DNA from: an uncultured Candidatus Altimarinota bacterium | GTDB taxonomy: Bacteria > Patescibacteriota > Gracilibacteria > BD1-5 > JAGOOR01 | Assembly: GCA_937920005.1 (NCBI GenBank) | Contig: CALETF010000175.1 | Coordinates: forward strand, 1-9,594 | DNA length: 9,594 nucleotides | Direction: 5' to 3' | Shown: positions 1-6,978 of the stretch, piece after piece | Layout of the letters: every line of letters begins with the position of its first letter | Position numbering within the stretch: position 1 is the stretch's first letter | Translations under genes and position numbers: made by a program | Notes under the pieces: model-generated | The model's database searches: none | What the model saw: only the letters and a program-made list of their open reading frames with translations | Told to the model about the DNA's origin: nothing

Positions 1-617
1 GTTGTCGAAACAAGAGCTCAGAAGTCCATCAAAGCGTTATTGATGGCTCTGCCAGAAATTTTTGAATCTCATAATTGCTGTTCGAGCTCGGGAGTTATGT
101 CGTCTATGTTCGACATGTGTCTACTTCCGAGATAATATCGTGCAAAAATCTTCACGAGATTCGCATCCATTGCGAGTACTGGTTTGTCGTATCCAAAAGC
201 GAGAATCGCTTGTGCTGTATATGTTCCGATTCACGGAAGTTTGCGAAGTTTTTCAAAATCATCTGGAAATGTTCCATCATATTTTTCGACAACTACTTTT
301 GCGAGTTCTATCATTCGTCGTGCTCGTCCATAGTATCCGAGACCCTGGTAGTAGGGGAAGAGTTCATCATAAGTGGTTTCCGCTAGAGACTCAATTGTTG
401 GATATTTCCCAAGAAAACGTGCGTAGTATCAGATGACTCTGTCGACCTGCGTCTGCTGCAGCATGACTTCAGCTATCCAGACCTGGTAGAGTCTATCGTG
501 GAGAGGTTCATCATAGACCTGTCTCCATGGTAAATCATGGCGACCATTTTTCTGGTACCAATCTATGATGGTGTGAAATGGAAACTTTTTATTCTTCATT
601 ATGGTTCTAATGTCCAT
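1..617 (-). CDS. mutY: A/G-specific adenine DNA glycosylase MutY, 3' end cut by window edge
   Basis: MutY removes adenine mispaired with 8-oxoguanine or guanine in base-excision repair. The first 205 residues are visible. They include NGRHDLPWR (24-32), the helix with the catalytic Glu in AEVMLQQTQV (E50), QGLGYYGRAR (91-100), the hairpin LPGIGTYTA (127-135) and the catalytic Asp in MDANL (D151). The C-terminal iron-sulfur ligands and 8-oxoG recognition domain would lie beyond the left edge. Four in-frame TGA codons (residues 63, 129, 183, 200) must be read as Gly. Residue 129 is the conserved Gly of the hairpin PGIG, and residue 200 matches the family pattern MMDLGA (here MDFGA). The ATG at 617 overlaps the upstream gene's stop by 11 nt; an in-frame ATG at 599 is an alternative start. 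There is no Shine-Dalgarno sequence, and translation is probably coupled to the upstream gene. Confidence 0.93.
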
Positions 618-1323
618 GTCCGTGAGATTTTTTTTCTTCTACTTTTGGTGCTGTTCCTGAGAGATCGATGGTGCCAGGTTGTCGACGAACCGTGTCTATA
701 TAGCGGTCATCATCTTCGTGTGTTGGCACATAACGGAATCCAGTTTTGTAGGGAACAGCGACATGATTTTGTCGTACACCATCGACGTAGATATGCATGC
801 CATTATTGTCATGCTTTTCTTCATCATGATGGTGTTCTTCGAGATTTGATTGGACAGCTTCGACAATCAAATCTGGCTGAAACATACGTGTCACGCGCAT
901 CTCATCTCCCATTTTATGGAGAGTGATATCGCCAATATTGAAGAGCTTGTCGAAAATACTTCCTTGATAGGCCTGAATGCCGGATATATCATGAAATTCC
1001 ATAAAGGTTGTATCCTGCATAAAGATTGACCAACGGACGTCGATTATCCCATTATCCGTGATAATCCAGACATCGCAGTACCAGTCGAGGATTTTGTGAA
1101 GCATGATGAAAAACATCATAAAGAGGTATGCTTCAAAAAGCCATAAAAAAGGAGAGGTGAGAATGCCTGGAAAAAACCAATGATAAACACCGAATGAAAC
1201 GAGACCAATAGGGACAACGAGCCAGAAAAGAATGTTTGGAAATGTGACGAGAAAGTGTCTGTGAAAAATCGCCCTGATTTCATCACCAGGGGAGAGATAG
1301 CGTCTGAAAAAATAATGCTGCAT
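607..1323 (-). CDS. membrane protein with bacterial PH-like domain and His-rich C-terminal tail
   Basis: This is a protein of about 238 residues. An amphipathic N-terminus is followed by two hydrophobic segments (roughly residues 25-47 and 55-80, numbered from the ATG) separated by a short Phe/Pro-rich turn. A region of about 80 residues then begins WIITDNGIIDVRW. That order, two helices followed by a beta-rich 'tdngiidvrw...i.y...g' module, resembles bacterial PH-domain (YdbS-like) membrane proteins. The assignment is from pattern memory only. The tail is charged and His-rich (EEHHHDEEKH, and SHGHGH at the extreme C-terminus), which suggests metal binding. A GTG nine bases upstream (1332) is an alternative start. 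The gene stops with TAG inside the mutY start region. A TATACT -10-like box lies at 1372-1367. It contains no TGA codons. The function is unknown; it may share an mRNA with mutY. Confidence 0.72.
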   Translation of the reverse strand: MQHYFFRRYLSPGDEIRAIFHRHFLVTFPNILFWLVVPIGLVSFGVYHWFFPGILTSPFLWLFEAYLFMMFFIMLHKILDWYCDVWIITDNGIIDVRWSIFMQDTTFMEFHDISGIQAYQGSIFDKLFNIGDITLHKMGDEMRVTRMFQPDLIVEAVQSNLEEHHHDEEKHDNNGMHIYVDGVRQNHVAVPYKTGFRYVPTHEDDDRYIDTVRRQPGTIDLSGTAPKVEEKKSHGHGH

Positions 1324-1377
1324 GGATGACACGCAATCATGATATCTAGAAACGCTAAAATGAAAGAGTATAGTTAT

Positions 1378-2082
1378 TTACAATACTGGTTCTTTCTTGT
1401 GTTCGTAGCGTCCTATGAGTTGAAGTTCTGGATCTGCTGGTGATATACGAATAGGGTATTCGTGGTCAAAAAATATCTTTTCTAAAACGCCTTCATTGAG
1501 TAATTCGAGACACTGTCTGGTGAAGCGGAGGTTGCCATTTCTCGTATCTCCACTTGATTTGATGAGGATATCAGTATTTCTATCGTCTGTTCCTGCTTTT
1601 TTCTCTTGAGCACTTTCTCTTTCCTGGAGCCAGAAAAAGAGATCTATCATGCTATTTTGTATGAGTTCTTGGATATATCCTGTGTAAGATGGATAGTTAT
1701 CAGGGTCACTGAGTCGATGTGTATATTCTCGCAAAATCTCATCCATATGCTCGAGAAAACCATAGTTTACAGGAGCTATATTGTCCTGATCATCTCGTTC
1801 GAGAGATGCTTGGAAGAGAGCCACATAATCTGGGAAGTATTTCTCCACGAGTGTATCAAAGTGTGACATATAGCCGAGAATAGCAAGGTGAGTTTTTGCT
1901 CGTTCACCAGTCGATTTTTCATAGTCGTTTTTGACACGCAAAAAATATCACTCGAGTTCTTCTTCTGAAACATCAGAAATAGAGAGATTTCTAAACTCTT
2001 CTTCAAATTTTACGAGCCTTTTTTCAAACGCAGGAAAGGGGAGCTCGAGGAGTGCATCGAGAGCAGAAAAGAGTGATTCCAT
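1378..2082 (-). CDS. hypothetical protein, 234 aa, cytoplasmic
   Basis: I do not recognise this family. The ATG at 2082 gives a continuous frame only if the TGA at 1950-1948 (codon 45, context EEELE-Gly-YFLRV) is glycine. Under the standard code the gene would appear to begin at an internal TTG (1941) and lose its first 47 residues. The protein is acidic and predicted mostly helical, with no signal peptide or membrane segment. It has many Leu/Glu/Asp residues and short aromatic patches such as LFFWLQERES. It ends with TAA 45-54 nt before the PH-like gene on the same strand. A TATACT box at 2122-2117 could drive this gene and those after it. I infer no function. Confidence 0.8.
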
Positions 2083-2116
2083 AAGAGAGCATGATTTGTT
2101 TTTAAGATGTCAGCAT

Positions 2117-2122
2117 AGTATA
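2117..2122 (-). promoter_or_regulatory. putative -10 box for the 2082-to-1 gene block
   Basis: The minus strand reads TATACT here, in the divergent spacer, giving an expected leader of roughly 28 nt before the ATG at 2082. A weak AACTTG lies 17 nt further upstream as a possible -35. The same TATACT hexamer precedes der, dnaJ and murC in this window, which supports it as the genome's usual -10 element. Confidence 0.45.
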
Positions 2123-2190
2123 GAGAGGTGATTTTTTTACAAGTTTTCGACAAGGGAGTATTTTATGAAACATATATAAAGCATACAAAA

Positions 2191-2215
2191 TGAGAATCTC
2201 AATCACATTGAGATT
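2191..2215. promoter_or_regulatory. operator-like perfect inverted repeat upstream of the DoxX-like gene
   Basis: AATCTCAAT (2195-2203) and ATTGAGATT (2207-2215) are perfect 9-bp inverted arms around the trinucleotide CAC. The preceding TGAGA (2191-2195) adds a third half-site, so TGAGA/TCTCA occurs three times in 23 bp. No T-run follows, so it is not a terminator. It lies 54 bp before the ATG of the DoxX-like gene, next to a possible -10 box TACAAT (2235-2240), with TTGAGA inside the right arm and an overlong 21-nt spacer. The layout suits a dimeric repressor site. The TGAGAAT-type half-site is loosely reminiscent of Fur-family boxes, but that is only a resemblance. Confidence 0.45.
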
Positions 2216-2268
2216 GCTTGGTCAAGCCAAAGAGTACAATAAAAGCACTTATTTCCTTTTTAATTTTT

Positions 2269-2772
2269 ATGCAAAAAGATTGTTGTTCTAACACTGGACT
2301 CGGTAAGTGGTTTTGTCCAAGTGTAACAGGTGTTGTTGCTGGTCTTATCATGATTGCAGCTGGTTCGATGAAATTCATCGCTGGTAAAGGTATGCTCACA
2401 GGTGTAGGTGGTATGGTTCTCGGTCTTGTTGGAGTTCAAAATCCACAAATCGCTCTTGTTCTCGGTACTATCGCTGCATCTATTGAAGTTTTGGGGGGTT
2501 TATCATTTGCTGTTGGTTGCCGTAAGACTTCTCGTTATGCTGCGTTTCTCCTCTCATTTGTTATGGGTATTGCGCTTCTTTATAGGCTCAATAATCTCAA
2601 ACATATCGAAGCAAATCTCTACGTAAAAGCAGCTGGTCTTCTCGAACAAATCCGTCTCGACCTTCTTCTCTTCGCTGTATTTTTTCAAAAAGCACTTAAG
2701 CTCATCAAGAATTGGTGTGGTATGGGATGTTGTGACACTGCTTGTTGCACAACAGAAGCTAAAAAGAAATAA
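2269..2772 (+). CDS. DoxX-like four-helix membrane protein with Cys-rich tails
   Basis: A 167-residue protein with four hydrophobic segments (about 18-38, 44-60, 62-84 and 89-106) and a further amphipathic helix near 122-145. The motif FIAGKGML near the first helix and the IEVLGGLSFAVGCR stretch fit the DoxX/DoxD-like family, whose members are linked to thiol redox or sulfur metabolism. Both ends carry unusual cysteines: C5, C6 and C16 at the N-terminus, and C150, C154, C155, C159 and C160 at the C-terminus (CGMGCCDTACC). They suggest metal or thiol chemistry. The ATG at 2269 is chosen over an in-frame TTG 51 nt upstream, which would add a less typical leader. Of 20 glycines, 16 are GGT and none TGA, unlike most neighbours. 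The gene stands alone between a divergent promoter region and a terminator. The family call is moderate. Confidence 0.78.
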   Translation: MQKDCCSNTGLGKWFCPSVTGVVAGLIMIAAGSMKFIAGKGMLTGVGGMVLGLVGVQNPQIALVLGTIAASIEVLGGLSFAVGCRKTSRYAAFLLSFVMGIALLYRLNNLKHIEANLYVKAAGLLEQIRLDLLLFAVFFQKALKLIKNWCGMGCCDTACCTTEAKKK

Positions 2773-2781
2773 TTTTTCTCT

Positions 2782-2820
2782 TCTCAAAAAATCCTCCAGT
2801 CATGGAGGATTTTTTTGAGA
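2782..2820. terminator. bidirectional intrinsic terminator
   Basis: TCTC-A6-TCCTCC (2782-2797) pairs with GGAGGA-T7-GAGA (2804-2820) around the loop AGTCAT, with one bulged T. The A and T runs flank the GC-rich core on both sides, so the hairpin can end transcription from either strand. It lies between the convergent DoxX-like gene (ends 2772) and the 119-aa gene (ends 2823). Confidence 0.88.
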
Positions 2821-2822
2821 CT

Positions 2823-3182
2823 CTAGATTCCAGTTGTTTCCCAATCCTGCATCATTTGGAGAACTTGATTAATCTCCTGGAGTTTTTCTTGGATTTCTCT
2901 TTGCCCTTGTTCTAGTGTTATACGTTTTGCTTTGACTTGATCGATAATTTCAGACAGCTCATTCATCACTACAGTCATGCGATCGAGCAAGTCGAGAACC
3001 TCTTCATTGCCAACTTTTTTGTAATACGTACGCAGTTTTTCATTGAGAGTGAGTATTTTTTGGATATCAAAATCATGTACGAGATCTTCCATTTGGGAGA
3101 CTTTCTGCGACTTTTGAGCATTGATGGCTTTTGTGTCTTCGATAAATTTGATTTCGGGGTTTGTTTTCTTTGTAGTTGGCAT
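2823..3182 (-). CDS. hypothetical small coiled-coil protein, 119 aa
   Basis: This is the last gene of a three-gene set. The protein is hydrophilic and almost entirely helical by composition, with heptad-like spacing in the C-terminal half (the IIDQVKAKRITLEQGQREIQ region and on to the end), so a coiled coil is likely. It contains no cysteine, no signal peptide and no membrane segment. The ATG at 3182 follows the TAA of the preceding gene by a single nucleotide, which implies translational coupling. It ends with TAG directly before the bidirectional terminator. I do not recognise the family. The tight packing suggests it works with its two upstream neighbours. Confidence 0.8.
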   Translation of the reverse strand: MPTTKKTNPEIKFIEDTKAINAQKSQKVSQMEDLVHDFDIQKILTLNEKLRTYYKKVGNEEVLDLLDRMTVVMNELSEIIDQVKAKRITLEQGQREIQEKLQEINQVLQMMQDWETTGI

Positions 3183-3183
3183 A

Positions 3184-3801
3184 TTAAATTGTTGTTTCGC
3201 TTTTCTCCATGCTTTGGAGTGGAGGAGGCATAGTTTCTACTTGAGGGAAATTTGCCACTTTATTGATGCTCGAGAGAAGTCTGTCGACCATACCTTCTGC
3301 TTCCTCGACCTCGTGCTGGAGTTGTGCAATAATATTTCTGTCCTCTGAGAGTGCTTCTGGCTTGTTTAATTCTTCGGCAAGTTTCTGAAATATATCACCA
3401 TATCATTTTTTTACTTCATGGAGGCGCCCAGACATTTCCTCAGTAACAGCGCCCATATTTCCATCGCGAATATGAGAACGAACTTTATCCATGCTAATAG
3501 AACGGAGTTCACTAAAAATCTCATTTTGTAATTGTCCACTGATAAATTGTTTCAGAGCGGGATCGTGCAGAATCTCGTTGAGACGTACGATGTCTCATTT
3601 TTTGAGAAGTTCATGGAGTTGTTTCTCGAGATTTCTCGATGTTTGCTGATCTTCTGGAGAGAGCGATTCCATCTGTTGTCTCTGATCAAATGCTTGCTGG
3701 AGGTTATCTTCCGCCCGAGCAGATCACTCTACTCGACCGCTGGCTTTCTTGAATGGGTCATTATTTTCTGTGTTTTGCCTGCTAAATGCTTCGTTGTGCA
3801 T
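3184..3801 (-). CDS. hypothetical hydrophilic protein, 205 aa, readable only with UGA = Gly
   Basis: This gene is invisible under the standard code because three in-frame TGA codons (3726-3724, 3597-3595, 3405-3403; residues 26, 69, 133) interrupt it. Read as glycine, they give one open frame from ATG to TAA that fills the gap between its two neighbours exactly: 8 nt after the upstream stop and 1 nt before the downstream ATG. The glycines fall in plausible turns (GRVE-Gly-SARA, ELLKK-Gly-DIVRL, EVKK-Gly-YGDIF). The protein is rich in Gln, Glu and Lys, cysteine-free and soluble. It has helical, probably coiled-coil stretches around 30-70 and 130-180 and a short Pro-rich segment (METMPPPL-like) near the end. 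The family is not recognised. Confidence 0.85.
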
Positions 3802-3809
3802 AAAAAATG

Positions 3810-4346
3810 TTAGACATCTATTTCATTACCAAGATCAGCAATACGATCTTCTCTTTTAGGTGTTGGATTTTTTGTTTCTTTCTTTTTACTTTCTTTTTTC
3901 TCACGATGAGCTCGATCCAGACGAATTTCTTCCGCCACGGGGTGAATATCAGAAGCGACCTGTAAATCAGCAACAGTATTTTGGCGAGGTTGACCGTTTA
4001 TATACCCATTTCTCAAATGATCGATATCGTCTGGTGTATCTCTCTTTTCACGTTTGAGTCGTTGTGATGTTGTTTCTTGGTTACGTTTTTTCATTGCATC
4101 TCTCCAGGCTTGCGAGCCTTCATTCGCTTCTTTGAAAACAGTTTCTTGTGCGTAATTGTCCATACGAATAAACTGATTATCCCTTTCTTCTATTTCATCG
4201 TTCAGTTTTTTTCTATAGTTTGTTTGAGGGGTCTTCTGACGTTCTAAACGGGTAGCCGCCCCATTATTTCTCTCCATTCTTTCTGATGGTGGAGGGACAT
4301 TTTGCGCTGGGGACTCAGATTTTTCCAGATTTTTTGGCGAAGGCAT
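3810..4346 (-). CDS. hypothetical highly charged, probably disordered protein, 178 aa
   Basis: This is the first gene of the three-gene set after der. The composition is extreme: Lys, Arg, Glu, Asp, Asn and Gln dominate, hydrophobic residues are sparse, and there is no cysteine. A Pro/Ser-rich N-terminus (PSPKNLEKSESPAQNVPPP) and a Lys/Glu tract near the C-terminus (EKKESKKKETKNPTPKRED) point to intrinsic disorder with some charged helix between. There is no signal peptide or membrane segment. It uses no TGA codons. It has its own promoter in the 49-bp gap after der. I do not recognise it, and similarity searches may be hampered by low complexity. Confidence 0.75.
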   Translation of the reverse strand: MPSPKNLEKSESPAQNVPPPSERMERNNGAATRLERQKTPQTNYRKKLNDEIEERDNQFIRMDNYAQETVFKEANEGSQAWRDAMKKRNQETTSQRLKREKRDTPDDIDHLRNGYINGQPRQNTVADLQVASDIHPVAEEIRLDRAHREKKESKKKETKNPTPKREDRIADLGNEIDV

Positions 4347-4364
4347 GTGTCTTTTTACACAAAT

Positions 4365-4393
4365 ATTGTGCCAGACAATGCTTCAGAAGTCAA
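4365..4393 (-). promoter_or_regulatory. putative sigma70-type promoter for the three-gene hydrophilic-protein operon
   Basis: On the minus strand, TTGACT (4393-4388) and CACAAT (4370-4365) are separated by exactly 17 nt. The -35 box matches consensus at five of six positions, the -10 at four. It fits in the gap between the der stop and the ATG at 4346 and predicts a leader of about 10-12 nt, too short for a normal Shine-Dalgarno sequence. The three downstream genes can thus be transcribed separately from der. Confidence 0.5.
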
Positions 4394-4395
4394 AA

Positions 4396-5793
4396 TTATC
4401 GAGGTTTTAGTGCCTTTGAAAGAGTCTTTTTTGGTTTATACGGATTTTTGTTTGGATCCTTGCTGTGATACTCTACTTCTATAGGTGTTCCATAAAATCC
4501 AAATTCCTCACGGATACGATTCTCGAGGAACCGTTTCCAGCTGAAGTGGAGAGAATCCTCCTTATTCATATTGATGACAAATTTTGGTGGATTAATCGCC
4601 ACTTGAGAACCATAGTACACCTTTGGATTGTGGATTTTTCGGCTTCCACGAGGGGCGTGTTCGAGGACAGTTCTCTCGAGAAATCGGTTAAATTCACCTG
4701 TTGAAACACGTTTCTGACGCTCCTGATAGATACCAATAGCATGTTCGAGAATTTCTCGGACACCTTTACCTTCGCTTGCTGTGGCAAAAACGGTCATGGC
4801 CCATGGACAGTAGGCGAATTCTCGCTGGAGATATGCCATGTAGCGTTTGTGAAATTTATCCAGTTCCATATCAGTCTTTTCTTGAGAAAGATCCCATTTG
4901 TTGACCATGATGATGACACCCTTTTTCTGTTCGAGAACTTCGTGGAGGATGTGTTTGTCTTGTTGGACGACACCTTCGAGACTATCTATGAGGAGGACAC
5001 AGATATCAGCACGTTCGACAGCTGCTTTTGTCCGGAGAACTGACCAACTCTCGACATTGTAGACACCGATTTTGCCTGGCTTTCGAAAACCAGCAGTATC
5101 AATGAGTGTCATTCTCTGGCCCTTGTACATGAGGACTGTATCGGTTGGATCACGAGTGGTACCAGCTTCATCTGATACGACGACTTTGTCATATCCGACG
5201 AGAGCATTAAATGTACTACTTTTCCCGACATTTGGACGTCATACGAGCGCGATTTTGATGCCTTCATCTTCTTCTGCACCAACTTGTTCTGGGTATTTTT
5301 GACGGAGAAATGATACGATATCTGTCTCGAGTTCATCAACTTTTCTATGTGTCGCACTGACAGGATAGACAGGAAAACCAGTACTGAGAAGTGCATAGGC
5401 TTCATTGACACGAGTGATGTTGTCAGCTTTGTTTGCGACGAGCCAGATAGGTTTCCCAGTCTTTCGGAGCATATTTATGATATGATCATCGACATCGGTG
5501 AGACGATCGTAGTCACACACGAAGAGGATGAGATCTGCTTGCTCGGCACATTCGCTGACTCGTTTATTGACATCCTGAAGAATCTGATGCTGTGAACCGA
5601 AATTGAGCCCACCACTATCAGCAATAGTCCATTGAAATTCTGTTTCGAAGTCTTTCATGGGATATTCGAGGACATCACGAGTAGTATTGGCTGTTTCATC
5701 AACAATAGCTATTTTTCGACCTGTGAAAGCGTTGAAAAGACTGCTCTTTCCGACATTTGGACGACCGACGATAAGGACATAAGGGAGTTTCAT
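4396..5793 (-). CDS. der: ribosome-assembly GTPase Der (EngA)
   Basis: Der is the double-GTPase needed for maturation of the 50S ribosomal subunit. The frame gives 465 residues, normal for the family. G domain 1 has GRPNVGKSS (10-18), NTTRD (36-40), DSGG (59-62) and NKAD (121-124). G domain 2 has GRPNVGKSS (185-193), GTTRD, DTAG (232-235) and NKWD (298-301). A KH-like domain with the family's VNPPxFVxxxN-type stretch (here INPPKFVINMN) fills about 360-465. Residue G185, the first Gly of the second P-loop, is encoded by TGA (5241-5239); under the standard code the gene splits into two false ORFs at this point. The ATG at 5793 has no Shine-Dalgarno sequence but a TATACT box 7 nt upstream. It ends with TAA. 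Confidence 0.98.
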
Positions 5794-5800
5794 TACGCGC

Positions 5801-5806
5801 AGTATA
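5801..5806 (-). promoter_or_regulatory. putative -10 box for der, implying a leaderless mRNA
   Basis: The minus strand reads TATACT, ending 7 nt before the der ATG at 5793. A usual -10-to-start distance would place transcription initiation at or next to the A of ATG. A perfect TTGACA lies further up, but 30 nt away, too far to pair with this box; a weaker TTTGCT at 16 nt is possible. Confidence 0.5.
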
Positions 5807-5855
5807 GGAAAAATACAAAAAGAGCAAAAAAGAATTTGTCAAAGTTTTAGGTATC

Positions 5856-5883
5856 TTGTCCTAAATATACTTTTTGCTATACT
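5856..5883 (+). promoter_or_regulatory. putative promoter for dnaJ with tandem TATACT boxes
   Basis: TTGTCC (5856-5861) and TATACT (5878-5883) are 16 nt apart. A second TATACT lies 12 nt earlier (5866-5871). The downstream box ends 9 nt before the dnaJ ATG at 5893, so the leader would be only about 3 nt; from the upstream box it would be about 15 nt. No Shine-Dalgarno sequence is present. I see no CIRCE or other heat-shock operator in the 99-bp divergent spacer shared with der. Confidence 0.5.
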
Positions 5884-5892
5884 TTTCACACT

Positions 5893-6558
5893 ATGAAAAA
5901 AGATTACTACAACATCCTCGGAGTAAGTAAATCGTCAAGTGAAGCAGAGATAAAAAAAGCCTATAAAAAACTCGCTATGCAGTGGCATCCTGATCGACAT
6001 CAGGGTGACAAAAAAGCAGAAGATAAATTCAAAGAAATCAACGAGGCTTACCAAGTCCTTGGTGATAAAGAAAAACGTCAAAAATATGATACGTTTGGGA
6101 CGGCAGATTTTGGGAATATGGGTGGAGGTGGTCCGCAGGGTGGTTTTGGAGGCTTTGATTTCGGTGATATATTTGGCAATATGGGTGGCCGCGGCTCTTC
6201 GCAGAGTTTTGAGTTTGATTTGGGTGACCTTTTTGGGAATTTCTGAGGCGGTCGCAAATCAACTCGCAAGCAAACCTATTATGATGACTTCGAAGAAGAA
6301 TCGCTCGATATGGAGCAAACAGTTGAGCTCCCTATCTGGGACTTCCTTCTTGGGACAAAAATCTCTATTGATTCACCCTATTCTGGTAAATTCAAAGTGA
6401 CTGTGCCAGAATGTACGAAACCTGGAACACGTCTCAAGGTAAAAGGAAAAGGCAAAACGGCTGGTAAAAAGACGGGGGACCTCTATCTGAAACTCGATGC
6501 ACGGATGCCAAGTAAACTCACTGAAAAACAAAAAGATCTCCTCACCCAAATACTCTAA
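5893..6558 (+). CDS. dnaJ: reduced DnaJ-family co-chaperone (J domain, Gly/Phe region, single C-terminal domain)
   Basis: J proteins stimulate the ATPase of DnaK and deliver substrates. The 221-residue product has a full J domain (about 3-70, HPD at 32-34), a Gly/Phe-rich linker (about 72-125) and one C-terminal beta domain (about 139-221) with the motifs GTKI, KPGTRLKVKGKG and GDLYLKL, ending in KLTEKQKDLL. That last pattern belongs to the second C-terminal domain of canonical DnaJ. The CxxCxGxG zinc region and one of the two C-terminal domains are absent, so it is much shorter than the usual 370 or so residues. TGA at 6244-6246 (residue 118, linker context GNF-Gly-GGRKS) is read as Gly; under the standard code the whole C-terminal domain would be lost. 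The next gene starts 2 nt after the TAA. It could equally be called a CbpA-like or class B J protein. Confidence 0.9.
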
Positions 6559-6560
6559 AT

Positions 6561-6968
6561 ATGAAAAAAATCGTACCACTTCTCATCGTTGTCACACTGA
6601 TGTTGATTCTTGCTCTAGCAGTCTATCGCTTACAGCTCCCAGTCCATACTCCGGCGTTGACATGGTCATTTACCACAGAAGATGCTGATGGTATCGATGC
6701 TCCAAAGACAACCGTATTGCTCCAAATAGATACTCAGAAATACACTGTTGGGACGTATGCGGGTACTTGTTTTGACCGACATCGTGATGAAATGGGTGAT
6801 GGTGAGATAAGTGGAGTGCGTTGTTGGTGGGCTGGTGGCGGTGATGATGTTGGGGTATTTTCAGAACAAGGGAAAATGGTTCTGAAACAGAGAGTACTCG
6901 ATGAGTGAACGGCAGAAGAATGAGGAGTTATTGGTGATTTTCAATTCCTCCGAGAACTTCAAAAGTAA
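6561..6968 (+). CDS. hypothetical membrane-anchored or secreted protein, 135 aa
   Basis: The N-terminus is a clear signal anchor: MKK followed by a hydrophobic helix (about 4-22). The rest would lie outside the membrane. It is small and beta-rich by appearance. Two cysteines (C70 in GTYAGTCFD and C88 in GVRCWWAGGGDD) could form a disulfide. The Trp-Trp-Ala-Gly-Gly-Gly patch and the acidic stretch near 72-80 stand out. Two TGA codons (6906-6908 and 6921-6923; residues 116 and 121) are read as Gly and extend the frame by 20 residues to a TAA. It follows dnaJ by 2 nt, so the two are co-transcribed. I recall similar short CysTrpTrp proteins from other CPR genomes but cannot name a family. Function unknown. 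Confidence 0.82.
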
Positions 6969-6978
6969 TGAAAATCTT

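Noticed and set aside
62..436. Two overlapping plus-strand ORFs of 124 and 103 codons
   Set aside because: They are antisense to mutY, whose reading with UGA = Gly gives continuous family motifs. The shadow translations have no recognisable domains.
537..926. Plus-strand ORF of 129 codons
   Set aside because: It is antisense to the PH-like gene. Its His/Arg-rich translation is the mirror of the His-rich coding strand, not a protein family.
2195..2215. Palindrome as a terminator or CRISPR-like repeat
   Set aside because: No T-run follows, it sits in a divergent promoter region, and there is a single copy with no spacer periodicity.
4741..5043. Plus-strand ORF of 100 codons (and others within 4465-5595)
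   Set aside because: It lies entirely antisense to der, whose motifs are unambiguous.
5109..5411. Minus-strand ORF bridging the apparent gap between the two halves of der
   Set aside because: It is out of frame with der. The gap vanishes when the TGA at 5241-5239 is read as glycine, so there is no frameshift or extra gene.
5836..5841. TTGTCA / complementary TTGACA in the der-dnaJ spacer as a -35 box
   Set aside because: The nearest TATACT boxes are 24 nt (dnaJ side) and 30 nt (der side) away, too far for a normal sigma70 promoter.
5893..6558. dnaJ as a pseudogene with a premature stop, or as two genes
   Set aside because: The only interruption is a TGA in the glycine-rich linker, and the frame continues directly into a DnaJ C-terminal domain. 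With the other recoded sites, it is one intact gene.
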